Shown in pieces: positions 33,660-44,660 of a DNA stretch of 64,000 nucleotides. The position numbers were made by a program, and so were the translations under genes. A model generated the notes under the pieces. It was not told the origin of the DNA. It was given only the letters and a program-made list of their open reading frames with translations, and did not search any database. The DNA is from Chondrus crispus. Its lineage: Eukaryota; Rhodophyta; Florideophyceae; Gigartinales; Gigartinaceae. The stretch is taken from assembly GCF_000350225.1 (NCBI RefSeq), contig NW_005179062.1, forward strand, positions 47,634 through 111,633, in the 5' to 3' direction. Position 1 is the stretch's first letter. Each line of letters starts with the position of its first letter.

Positions 33660-34600
33660 TTAGAAAGAAGGTTCGGTCTCTACAGCTAGCACCAATACCT
33701 CTTCCCGTCTGCGACTCTTCATTTGTGGTTCGAGATACAATAAATCTTTGACGTCAGAATCATCAGATTGAGGGAAATGCCGGTGACTTGTCAGGTACTT
33801 TTTCCAAAGGGGACTCCCAACAGCAGTTTTCTGAAGCTTTCCTAAAACGATTAGCATTTCTCTTGCGCGTGAAATTGCCACACACGCGGAGTGCTTGTCG
33901 TTTAGAAAAGTCAATTTTGTAGGCTTGTTTCCGGCACCACTGTGCTCAACGAATGTTCTCACTAATGAAAGGAAAACAACATCAAACTCTTTTCCTTTGG
34001 TCGATCTGAATGTCAATACCGACGCATTAAAATCAAACCTTCGCAATTGCGAAGGTTTGATTTTTCCAGGGCCTGTGTCAGAAAGTTTTTCTGAGAAATA
34101 TACGGAGTGAGAATGCCAATCGACATCTTACTTGATGGGGATGCCGACTGCCATTCTTTCAGCATTTCAATGATGACATGACACTCGTATTCATTCCTGT
34201 AACCGCCTCTTGGATCATGTACCTCATTGTTTGTGGCATTCAAGGCATGGAATTGCTTCGTGTTCACGAAGCTCACTACCCGCAACGGAAAGCCGTGGGA
34301 AGAAATAGTCTCCATACAATTCTCAGTTGCCCAATACCTTTGTGGTGACCGTGGTCCATTCAATATTTTCCCAGCGTAGAAGTTGTCGCTGACATACCGT
34401 CCGATAGATGGCGCACTTCTCATCTGCTTCTGAAACTGGAACATGACACGTGGTGTCTGCTCCCACATAGCTACATGCTGTGCGCTCGTTTCTGGAGGAA
34501 GCGAGGGTTTCATTGTCATCACAGACATCGCCTTGGAAAAGAAATGAGGAGTACTAGCTCTGTGTATCGTCCAGATATGAAACGTCTTATCTTGTCCGTA
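33660..34600 (-). pseudogene. C-terminal fragment of UPF1-like SF1 helicase
   Basis: The minus strand encodes QKQMRSAPSIGRYVSDNFYAGKI, then IGILTPYISQKNFL, a break, then LTFRSTKGKEFDVVFLSLVRT (motif V) and CVAISRAREMLIVLGK (motif VI), the AAA_12 half of an SF1 helicase such as UPF1 or senataxin. Walker motifs are missing because the 5' half is replaced by element 2 sequence. The break between the two frames coincides exactly with a perfect 36-bp palindrome (34029-34064). Skipping its 20-base inverted half would put the two parts in one frame. The boundary with element 2 near 34600 is approximate. Confidence 0.75.
34029..34064. repeat. Perfect 36-bp palindrome in helicase remnant
   Basis: AAAATCAAACCTTCGCAA is followed directly by its reverse complement. 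It lies at the frameshift of the helicase fragment. Confidence 0.95.
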
Positions 34601-34609
34601 CCCCTTGCC

Positions 34610-36422
34610 ACTCTTGGAGTGGCCGCGAGGGCGGTCGCGTAACTCGATGTCGTTCCGGTCGACATCAGTGGGGGGGGGGTCGTCCCCCCACGGGTCCTCC
34701 TCCTTGCGTAATAATGACAGGGTCGGCCTGCCACTCATCCTCCCCGATGTGGAGGGTCGAGGCGGGCGAACTTGTTGCGGCGGACTTCGTAGTCCTGCCA
34801 GCCCTCCCTGCCGGTTTCGTATTCGGCAGGGGTAAACCGCGCCGAGCGCGGTACGTCGTGCCTTCCGCCGTGTCGATACGGCGGATGGTTGGAAGATCGG
34901 TCTTCTGGCGGCTCGGCAGCCGCTGTACGGTTTCGGAAACTGCGGCACGGGTCGCCGGTGCCAGTCCTCGCACGAAGTAGTGCGCGAGGGACTGTTCGGA
35001 GAACACCGCCGCGCACCGGAACGGGGTAGTTTCGAGCCGGTCCGCGAACGTGCTCTCCGTCTCATGATATTGCTGTCGCGCCGTCGCGACAGCGTCGTAC
35101 GCTTCACCTAACACGTCGTCGGTTAGGTAGCGTTTCAGGAACTGGTTCACGAGCTCCGGCCAGCTCACGTCGTCGTGTAGCTGGACGGCGCGGAGGCCAC
35201 GCATTGTATAACTCGTATACAGGCGCTCCGCGTCGCGCTCTAGGAAGTGCGCGAGGACTAGTACCGCAACACTTTCGGTAAGGTATTGCGAGTTGAAGGT
35301 TATCCGGACATCCTTCAAGAACTATAGGAGCTGGGTCGGGTCCGTACCGTCAAAGCTCCTCATCGTAGGTCGGATCTCGCGGCAGCGTAGAACGTACTTC
35401 GCGATCCGTCCCACGTCATCCGAGGTAACGAGCCTCGAGGTGTTATCCAGCCGGTACATACGAAAGTCAGCGACGGCGCTGAAATCTTGGATCATCGTAT
35501 GTACCGGCTCGAGTCCGGGTTCGGCGGGACCCAGCGTGCCGAAGGGGGTGACGGGTAGCGTACGGACGTCTACCGGACCGGGATGCTCGTCGTACTCCGC
35601 CAGCGGGTAGCCGCCCCAGCGAGGATCGACAGAGTACATCGGTACTCCGGATCGGCGGGCGGCTCCTCCACGGTCAGGGTCGTCGCGATACGATACGCGT
35701 TCCATCTGCCACCTACTTCCGGGGATAGGCGGTAATGCTTGGGTCTCGGACGCGTAATTCGCGCCTGTTGGAAGGCGGTTGCCTTCCGCGGTTCGGCTGG
35801 TGTCGGCACCAGCCGGTCCCCAACGGTCCGGAGCGACGGCGCTCGGAGGTACGGTACCACCGGGCCCTCTCGTGGGGGCACTGGGCAGCCTTGCAGCCAT
35901 GGTACGTTCCATGTCACGAGCACGCCGACGCGTGGCGTTGAGCTCGGCGGAGAGGTGCGTGAACGCACCCAACTGTTCCGGGGACGGGGAGGATCGGTCC
36001 TCAGGTCGTCTCGTAGGGGTCGGCCCCTCGGGACGACCTTGCCCGGACGGTCCGGGCGATACGAGACGCGAGTCTTCGACGAGCACTATCCGAGAGTGTA
36101 ACTCGTCGATCATTGCTCGGAGATTCTCTAAGGACTGCGTCACTCTATCGAACCTCCCTTCGCGCAGGAAGCGGAGTTCGGCCATACATCGAGTGTATAC
36201 ATGGTCCGATACATCGATCCGAAGGGAAATACGGACTTCCTCGATGTATTCGGCTATGCGTTCGAACATCGCCGCCGCTCTTTCCTGGGAGGATCCGAGC
36301 GACGGTTCGCGGTCACCAGGACCTGCGTCGCCGTCGCCCGACGGGGCGTATGGGGATCCCACAGCGTCCGGACTCGGATCCGCCGCTTCGGAGCGGATCG
36401 AGGGCTCGTACTCCTGGCTCAT
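34610..36422 (-). pseudogene. gag: gag of element 2, with stop and frameshift
   Basis: Starts MSQEYEPSIRSE, 80 bases past the LTR. Order: acidic Pro-rich N-terminus, helical and coiled-coil part, Pro/Gly-rich linker, then a retrotransposon gag (capsid-like) domain, FDGTDPTQLL...FLKDVRITFNSQYL...FADRLETTPFRCAAVF...LAHYFVRGLAPATR. An in-frame TAG (35322-35324) cuts the capsid-like domain near its start, and a G10 run (34670-34679) shifts the frame near the end. No zinc knuckle is visible before the break. Gag assembles the virus-like particle in which reverse transcription occurs. Confidence 0.82.
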
Positions 36423-36487
36423 CTCAACGCATTCGGACGCGGAGGGCCTAAGAGGTCTTCTCGGAGAACGTACTCCGGGGTCTTCTA

Positions 36488-36500
36488 GGTCGGGAGACCA
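36488..36500 (-). promoter_or_regulatory. Primer binding site of element 2
   Basis: TGGTCTCCCGACC on the minus strand, one base after the LTR end. It begins TGG, the complement of a tRNA CCA end. The tRNA was not identified. Confidence 0.6.
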
Positions 36501-36501
36501 C

Positions 36502-37165
36502 TGTAGTATAACACCCCCCAACGGAGAGGGGTGTATACTTAGCTCGACGTAGACCCCGTACGAGGGGGCGAAAAAACGGGGAGAACACACAGCTAACGAG
36601 ACAGGGAAGCGGGCCCTGGTAGCGTGGTAGAGCGGGACGGTCGGGGATGAGCGTACGCGCGGGCCGATCTACGCCTCGACGCCCCGGAGCAGCGCTGGGT
36701 AACGTACCAGCGCTGACGGGCGGAGGCGGATCTAGGCTCGCTCGCGTACGCGGCTGTCCCCTACCCGCTTTGTCCCTGTTAACGCGCGCGAAGGCAGATC
36801 GCGCTCGTTAGTTAAGCTGGAAGACGGACCTAGGCGGTAGGTCGTGGACAAGTCCGTGCTTGTCCCCGTACGCCGCCGCCGGTCTCGCTCGTATTTAATG
36901 TATCCAATGCCTCTATCACAACACTACAGTATCGGTATGCTGTAGTAATGTACTGTAGCGCGGGTCGTCCGGCGCTGTAATGCTGTCAGCCGTCGGGGCT
37001 GACAGCACACGTGTGAGACGCGTACTGTGCGCGTGGTGGTACGCCCCTCCTACACGTGTACGCGTGTGGTCGCGTGTCCCCCGTACACGTGGGGGCACAC
37101 GTGTGCGGGTGTGTGGTTCGTATTGATCTGATCTAAATCTAATCACGAACCGCCGTTATGCCACA
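36502..37165 (-). repeat. 5' LTR of element 2 (664 bp)
   Basis: On the minus strand it starts TGTGGCATAAC and ends GTTATACTACA, 11-base imperfect terminal inverted repeats. It shares ordered blocks with the LTR at 7905-8619. It has four CACGTG palindromes (37008, 37053, 37086, 37098) and a stem GCTGTCAGCC / GGCTGACAGC near 36982-37006, which is also present in the element 1 LTR. Confidence 0.85.
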
Positions 37166-37240
37166 ACTTCCTTTAACCCCCCTACCCGAGACGGGTATTG
37201 CACTACAGCCATCAGCAGTGCAGTACTCGATCTTCGAGAT

Positions 37241-38163
37241 GTGCTCCAGAAGGCGGAAGAAGCAGAAACACGTTACAGCGCTCGTCTGCTGGACGCGGAG
37301 TTTCGTTGCGGTAACGTGCACGACGCTGATGAACGAATTACAATGTTCATTGACGGGCTCAATCCAGGAATTCGGTCTCTCGTGTCGCGCTATCGCGAGA
37401 CAGAACGTCGAATGAGACGAAGTCGTCGTGACGGAATCACGTTCCTGGATATCGTCCAGTACGCCCAGAATGAAGGCGATGCTCTTCGGACCCGCTTCGG
37501 TGGCGGAAAAATCCCGAACATGGCGGAAAAAGGCAGGTCGGCATTTTGAAGCCGCCTACCCGACCGGCGCTATCGCGGGCCGGACAACATCGAATGATGA
37601 TGACAGAGTCTTCTGCTGACTCTCGGCCGGCGATGGCCGAAAACTACGCCGTAGGTGGCGAGTCGATGCATCTTACGCAAGGAGATTGGTCGTCTGTACG
37701 GACGGCGGAGCTACCCTCGACCACCGAGACGCAAACGGACGACCCGGAGTCGATGATGCTCACAAGGGGTCCGTACAGACGCGTTCCTGCCCCGGTCATC
37801 CGAGGACAGGAGCATGCACACCATGTCCGCGCCGGCCGTCCTAGCTGGCAAGTTAACGTGCGAGGAACTCCGAACTTGGAGAGGCCACGTGGTAACTTAA
37901 TTTGCCACAAGTGCTACGGGCCGAACCACATCGCACCAGACTGCGTAGTTCAACTCTCGATTGCCGAGTCAACTCGTATCATACGAAACTACGACAACCT
38001 TTCTGCAGAAGTAAAGCAATGCGTACCAGCGGACAGCTATTGGAAGTTACGAGCCCTTGACGAGATCGTCAACACCCGGGCTCGCGACCTCCGGAACGCG
38101 GAAGCCGCGAAAACTGCCGCCCACCAAGGCGGTACAGTGTCCAATGACAACCAGGGAAACTAA
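37241..38163 (+). pseudogene. gag: Partial gag of element 3 with zinc knuckle
   Basis: The frame begins inside the capsid-like domain (ETRYSARLLDAEFRCG...MFIDGLNPGIRSLVSRY), ends at a TGA (about 37549) and continues in another frame to 38163. That second part carries one CCHC zinc knuckle, CHKCYGPNHIAPDC, near 37905. The N-terminus is lost at the junction with element 2. Confidence 0.8.
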
Positions 38164-38204
38164 CTTCGGGAGTCCGCGTCGAAGCGGAGGCGAGAGGGCC
38201 TCCC

Positions 38205-41200
38205 TTGGCTACTACCTGGAGCCTGACGCCGGGCGGCGAAGGTAGCCCCTCCCCAGTGAAGATCCTGTCAAGGAAGGATCTGTTGAACCCCAAACATGGA
38301 AGCATGCTCAGCGAGCTACGCCGACCATGGCAAAAATACGTGCCCCCACGTTTCCAAGGCACTATTATGGTGATGGCGAAGCGCAATTACAAGTGCTATG
38401 CCGACTACGGGCTACTCCCGGAACTTTTGGCAAGGAAGCTCACAGTGCTTGGCACTGGGGCTGGGCCAAACTTTATTCGAAAAGATGAACTACCTCCGCA
38501 GTATATGGAGAAAATGAAACCAGGATCAACCCTGAACATTCGGGATGCAAACCGTAACCCAATTTTAATAACTGGGACAATTGATCTTGATGTCAGAATT
38601 GGTTCGCGAATTACTCGCGTAACATTCCTCGTATGCGAGCGCCTGGCGGCTGGAGTGGTCCTGGGATGTGACTTCATGGGCCGTTTCGTGGAAGCCGTCT
38701 ACCCACGTCGCAAGACGATCGAGCTCGACGACGGGTCCTCGGTCCCTATTACGAAAAGACCACTCAGGCGACCGTCGAAAGCACCGCCATTGCCGGCGTC
38801 CCAAGAATTCGCCAAAGCAGGCGGTCAGACATCACCTCGAGTCAGAGTTACCAAGCCAGTCGTGCTTGAGCCTGGAACGCAACCATTCGTCTCCGTGACG
38901 TCGAAACGGCACGGCCTCATGGTCCTACAGCCGCATGAGAAACTCTACAGAAAGAGTCAAGTCGTCGCCTCCAATGGCGTTGTGCAATTCGAGCCAAATC
39001 GCGAGTTCCGCGTACTGGATGCCAATTTTGGCATCGCGCCTTATCGGCTCGTCAAGAGCCAAACGATCGGCAATTTGCTGCCACATCCGACCGCTGTTAT
39101 AGCGAGCAAAGTCAGCGTGGCGGCAAAGCTAGGCCTCACCGATGAGGAAGCGAACGCAGTCCAACAAGACTTCGACAAGGACGCCAAACGGGCCATAGAA
39201 AACGCCTCTATGGCGAGCAATTCAGATGAAGTGGATCTCTCACACGTCCCGGCCCGCCATCGTGATCAGATCAAGGCTATGCTACTCAAGTACAGCTCTA
39301 TGTGGAGTGGGGAGCTGGCTGAGATCAAGGTCACGAAGCATCAAATCGAAACGATGACTGGAACGCGATCGATAGCGCAAAACCCCTACCGAGCAGGACC
39401 ACACGCCCGGGAGGCGGAGATGAAAGAAGTAGACCGAATGCTCCGAGCCGGAGTAATCGAGCCATCGATATCAGCATGGGCCTCGCCGTTTGTACTGATG
39501 CCTAAGAAGGACGGGCAGTTGCGCTTTTGCGTGGACTACCAGCGGCTAAATTCCGTGACGATACGGGATTCATACCTGTTGCCTCGAATGGACGAGTATA
39601 TTGACTCCCTAGGAGAAGCAACCGTCTTTTCGACGCTCGACTGCAATAGCGGGTATTGGAAAATACCCGTTGCAGAAGAAGATCGCGAGAAAACCGCGTT
39701 TGTGTGTCACGCTGGACTGTACCAGTACCTGCGTATGCCCTTTGGGCTAACGAACGCTCCCGCTACTTTCGAGCGAATGTTGGATATTATCCTATCCTCC
39801 TTCAAATGGAGATCCTGTTTCGTCTACCTTGACGACGTAATTCTGTTCTCGAAGGATATGGAAAGTCATATACGTCACTTTGACGAAGTTCTCGAAGCCT
39901 TGCAGTCGGCAGGAGTGTCCCTCAAGTTGGAAAAGTGCTCTTTATTCACACAAGAAGTACATTACCTTGGCCATGTTATACGGCCAGGGACGCTCTCGAT
40001 TGACGAGGTGTCGACCAGGGCTTTACGCGAAATCGCGATACCAACCACCCAGACTGAGCTCCGCTCGTTTTTGGGTTTGTGCAACGTCTATCGACGATTT
40101 GTACCGAACTACGCCCATAAGGCAGCGCCGTTGAACCAGCCTCTCAAGAAGGGGCAACCTGTTAAGCTGGAACCCTTCGGCGAGACCGAGATCAAGGCCT
40201 TTGATACGTTGACAGAAGCGGTGACCTCCCCGCCAATTTTGGCGTTGCCCAAGGCTAGGTTCCCATATTCAATGTACACGGACGCCAGCGACTACCAAGT
40301 CGGCACGGCGCTTTTCCAATCATACGAAGATGGAAAAAGGAAGCCTATTGGGTTTTGGTCTCGATCACTACACGCTGCAGAGCGAAATTACTCCACTTCG
40401 GAGAAAGAATGTCTCGCTGTTGTGTGGGGTGTAGTGACGCTGCGCCCATATCTCCAAGGAATCCGGTTCACGGTACATACCGATCTCTCTTCCCTCCGCT
40501 GGTTAATGGAGATCACGGACCCATCAGGCCGACTGATGAGGTGGCGACTCCGTCTTGGAGAGTTTGACTTCGACGTGAAGTACAAGAAGGGCAAGCTCAA
40601 TACCCAAGCCGACGCGTTGTCGCGACCGTTCACACCCGGGGAGACGACAGTCCCCGTAGATGAAAAAATCCCATGTTTTCTGGGAAGATTCTCCGAAATG
40701 GAGCCAGTAGATAAGTTTTCTGACGACCTCGAAGATCTCGAGTCGGCAAGGTTCGACGCGATATTGAACACGGAACGCTACTCGACTGACGAAAATTTAT
40801 TGGAGCCTATCACAAGGGAAGAGATGCTACGTCATCAGCTGGCAGATGCATTCTGCGCCGGAATTAAAAGGAGAATCAATCGTGGGGATAACATCCCGTT
40901 CGCCACTGAAGAGGGAGGGGTTCTCGTCAGGAACGTAAATGCGACACCACAAGTGGTGGTACCACAGGACCTCCAAGGGAGGATTCTTTACATGGGACAT
41001 CATGCACTGCTTGCCGGTCACCCCGGTGGCAAGAAGATGTTCTAAACTCTAACTAGAGATTGCTACTGGCCATCGCTGGCCGTAGATTGCTACGCAACTG
41101 CAAGAAATTGCATACATTGCGCTAAAGAGCGAGTCAAACTTCGGAGGAAGACTAAACGCCTCAAGCTGTTCCCAGCTACGGCGCCTCTCGAGTCGCTCTC

Positions 41201-42805
41201 GATCGATCTCCTTGGGGACTTACTCCGTACCCCTCGCGGAAATAGGTGGCTCCTGGTGATCACGGATCGCTTCTCCAAGCTGGTCCGCACCGTGCCTCTC
41301 AAGAGGATTACTGCCGCGGAAATCGCGAAGGCTTTCGTCCACCATTGGGTGTTTGTCTACGGACCACCAGTCACGGTGCTGGAGGATAACGGAAAGAAAT
41401 TCGTGTCCCGACTCTTCCAAGAGATTTGCCCCATCCTGGGCATCAAGAACGTCTTTGAGACGACCTACCACCCCCAAACAAATGGGCAGGTGGAGCGCTT
41501 CAACAGGACAATACTGTCAGCGCTGCGACATTATGTCGCTGAACACCCAAAAGACTGGGACCTCTTCACTGATGCGCTTACATATGCGTACAATACGCAA
41601 ACGCATAGTGCAACCAAGCTCGCGCCCTTCGAGCTCGTCTTATCGCGACCACCGCGCGCCCTATCGTTACAGGCAGAACCTCAGCTGGAGGAAGTTGGCA
41701 ATGCCAAGTATCACGCCAAGTGGCGAGCCTGGCTTCGTGGACTCACGACCACTGCTACTGTAGAGTTAAAGAAGTCTCAAGAACACTATCGAGCGAACTA
41801 CGATAAGCACATACGCTCTTCGAACGAAGACTACCGTCCGGGGACATATGCGTTTGTCCGTCGCGACTACGCGAATCCGCGTACAGAAGCTCGCCACAAA
41901 CCGGCACCAGTGGCAAATGGACCATACCGTGTCGTTTCTGCGGATCAGGACGCCGTGGTTATCCAGGATGGTGAAGGACAAGAGCGCGTTACACGCGATC
42001 GGGTAGTACCTGCACCAGTGCAGCCAAGTCACCCCGTAACGTCATTCACGACGAATATCCACAACGAAAATCGTGTTCACTGTCTCGATAGACCGGGTAT
42101 CCGGAGCGGTGCAGTATCTACCTCTCCTATAGAGCAGTCTCAGGTGCCCCCAACAGAGTTGGCGGACTTGCCAGACACATCGCCTATGAATGGCGTAGCC
42201 CAAACCGGAATTTGGAACAGAGCTCGGATTGGACAGCCACCGCCTTTGAGACGCTCTGATGGGACGACCAAAAGCCGTCCCGAACACTCCAGGCATGGCG
42301 CTCATCGCTACGCCCGGTTGGCGAATGATACTCCGGTCGGACAGGAGAAAAACTCTACACTTCCCGCTGACAGTCCCTGTGACGAGCAGACTCCCGTCTC
42401 CAACGAAGGAGAAGGAGACGCACGCCGCCAATTGGCGCCCGACGCAGCCGCCCAGAACGTCCCTGCAGTGACGGAACAACGCGCAAGTAACCCGCGAGGA
42501 GCCGCGTCTAACACTACAGCGAGAAAAGTGGACGGGATCAGTCGCAATCTCCACACGCCATCGATGGCGAAGAATACGTGGTTGACCACGTCGTCGAGCA
42601 TCGCTATGATGACGACGGTAAACTCGTCTTTCGAGTAAGGTGGTACGGCTACACGCCGGAGGACGACACTGAAGAACCAATTAGTCACCTCCGACGGAGC
42701 CATGTAATTTTATATTGCAAAAGAAAGGGATTGAATGTCCCACACTCAATCATCCGAACAAGACAAGGATCGATTCAAGACAAAGGTGGTTCCTCTTTAC
42801 CTTAA
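38205..42805 (+). pseudogene. pol: gypsy pol of element 3: protease-RT-RNaseH-integrase-chromodomain
   Basis: The protease motif reads LGTGAGPNF near 38450: the usual DTGA catalytic Asp is Gly. The RT has MPKKDG, STLDCNSGYWKIPV and YLDDVILFSK (about 39825). RNase H has MYTDASDYQ (about 40275). The integrase zinc finger (HHALLAGH...C-x2-C) is intact apart from an in-frame TAA at 41043-41045; its D, D and E lie in SIDLLGD, LEDNGKKF and NGQVERFN. A GPY motif lies near 41920. The chromodomain (VDHVVEHRYDDDGK, FRVRWYGYTPEDDTEEP) is in another frame, so a frameshift lies upstream of about 42570. No ATG is seen at the start; expression by frameshift or readthrough from gag would be usual. Confidence 0.92.
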
Positions 42806-42894
42806 AAAGAATGACTACACGCCCTATAGCGCTAATGTACGCAAGCTACCGCTTCGAACTTACCGCCAGATGGCGTTGCGAACACCTCATGGAG

Positions 42895-43125
42895 CAAAAA
42901 ATAGCAAGGTGAACCCGGTCTGCCATCGCGTCACGCAAAAATTTGCGTACGACGGCCATTTCGTTGTCCACAATATCACGAGCCGGAGGAGCCCGGTCGA
43001 TAAGTATACCGGACCGTACGGTGTCGCCCGCCACGCTGGCATTACTCTTATTGAGTACAGGACCTCCTCCCGGAAAGGGTGTCTCCACGGACGCCACTTG
43101 GCGAAGTTCAAAATCCTTTTCGTCA
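42895..43125 (+). pseudogene. Second GPY-like integrase tail remnant
   Basis: Downstream of the chromodomain an open frame encodes VVHNITSRRSPVDKYTGPYGVARHAG...LHGRHLAKFKI, which looks like the GPY/F end of another gypsy integrase. It could be a nested fragment or recombination product. Support is motif-level only. Confidence 0.4.
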
Positions 43126-43799
43126 TCTTCGACGTCCTCTTTTCGAGAGTCCTCCGGTTGGAGTCCACTAACGTCCGGGGAAAAGCATTACTCTTTTCCC
43201 CGGCGAGGACCGTCAGAAATAACACGCTTCTCATCAGCGAACTTCCTCGCCCTTTCTGGCGTCCATTCTTCCTGCTCCCCCGGAAAGCCTCCGCTGTGGG
43301 ACCCTCGGATGGAGAACCCGCTCGCAAATATTGCGTAATTATCGCGTCATCGCGATAGATCACGGGGTCGTGCTACGGCGCCTCCGTGAGGAGCTGGGCC
43401 TGCTCAAATGACCCTTGCCCGAACAAATCGCCAACCTGGCGGAATACGCGATGACGCGCGGAAGCTCGGATGAACCCGTTTTGGAAGCCCTGCAGCCGAG
43501 ACATAGCGCGAAGGACCGCGGTGCGAAGCTGTGAGACTGAGACGAACACGGAAGAAAAAAATGACCGCAGAAGATGAAACGCACGCGGAGAAAACAAATC
43601 GCGAACAGAAACGCACGCGAAAAAATCGCGAAGATCTCAGTCAGAAACGCCGCCGTCGGCGCAAATACGCCCGTAGCCGCGAGAGTCGTTGGACTGGAGC
43701 GCCAAGAGAGGCGGAGGAATGGAGACATGCGCAGGTTTGCGAGGGCAGGGAAAGGTGCAGGGGTAATGGAGCGCGTTCCAAAGGCGGATCGGCACGACC
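43126..43799 (+). other. 3' non-coding part of element 3
   Basis: GC-rich sequence with open stretches on both strands but no recognised product. It corresponds in position to the spacer that in element 1 holds the antisense frames. No equivalent long antisense frame is present; the longest is about 120 residues. Confidence 0.45.
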
Positions 43800-43816
43800 C
43801 TTGAAGGGGGGGGTGA
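43800..43816 (+). promoter_or_regulatory. 3' polypurine tract of element 3
   Basis: CTTGAAGGGGGGGG, three bases before the LTR. It shares the CTTGA-plus-G-run layout with both tracts of element 1. Confidence 0.75.
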
Positions 43817-44526
43817 TGTAGTGCAGTGACCCTGTACTGTACGCCTGGTCACCGCCGTTGGGGGGCCGCGCTCCCCGCCTTTGACACGTGTACTGTCCGC
43901 CCACACTTCGGAAAGTACCCCACGTGTGCCACACGTGGACACACGTGTATGGCAGTCGTATGACACGTGTATGATACGTGTACAACACGTGTACGAGACG
44001 TATACATACGTGGTGGCCACAAGTTTCTACCTTAATTAGCGTCTAATGCCATGTGGCAATTCAAATGACAATAATTAATTATTAAGTACCCATTTAGTAA
44101 CCGATGCCGACGACGGAGCTCGGCCTATATAGGTCGGGGGTCGGAAGGCGCCACAGTGAAGAGGCATCAGGTGATCGGACCCCATCTCTGGTCGGATCCT
44201 CTACGGTTCCTATCTGGTTGGCTAAGTCTGGTACCTACAACCTTCACCGTCATCCTTTTTCTTGTTTTTCCTTTACTTTTTCCACTATTTTCTACATTTC
44301 TACACTATCTTTCTTCTTTGTTCTTTCTTGTTTACTCTTTCTAGCGCACTCCCGCTGGAGTACACCTCTACGCGCACACCGCGATCTACCCGCAGTACCG
44401 CGTCGACTCCCCTGAGTTACCCGGACAGAGGGACTCAAACACCCTGGTGGCGACTGTGCCTTGTGTCGCGCTTTCTACAGCGAGATTTACGCCCTTGCTG
44501 GCGGTGTAGAGGTGCCCTGCACTACA
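43817..44526 (+). repeat. 3' LTR of element 3 (710 bp)
   Basis: Begins TGTAGTGCAG and ends CTGCACTACA, a perfect 10-bp terminal inverted repeat. Six CACGTG palindromes lie in about 105 bases (43884-43990). A TATATA-like stretch is near 44126. It is a different LTR family from the other two in the window. Confidence 0.88.
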
Positions 44527-44660
44527 CTATTAACGGTTTTGCTTAAGTCGTGGAGACCGTTGATGCCAATGAAGCAACTGCGCTGGACCGGCGGTGTAGC
44601 GCCGGAGATCTAACTAGTTCCGCACGAAAGCGCCGTTTCTCCACTATAAGTGGCGGAGAA

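Larger units (their letters stand above)
34610..37165 (-). mobile_element. Ty3/gypsy element 2, 5' part only
   Basis: Read on the minus strand: 5' LTR (37165-36502), primer binding site, then gag. It breaks off near 34610 against the helicase fragment, so pol and the 3' LTR are missing. Its LTR is related to that of element 1 but in inverse orientation in the window. Its LTR outer edge lies next to the truncated gag of element 3. Confidence 0.82.
37205..44526 (+). mobile_element. Ty3/gypsy chromodomain element 3, 5' truncated
   Basis: Plus-strand order: partial gag (37241-38163), pol with protease, RT, RNase H and integrase (about 38205-42640), chromodomain (about 42560-42720), remnant sequence, polypurine tract and a 710-bp 3' LTR. 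The 5' LTR and the start of gag are missing, and the left edge meets the LTR of element 2. It is better preserved than element 1, with one in-frame stop and one frameshift in pol. Confidence 0.9.
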
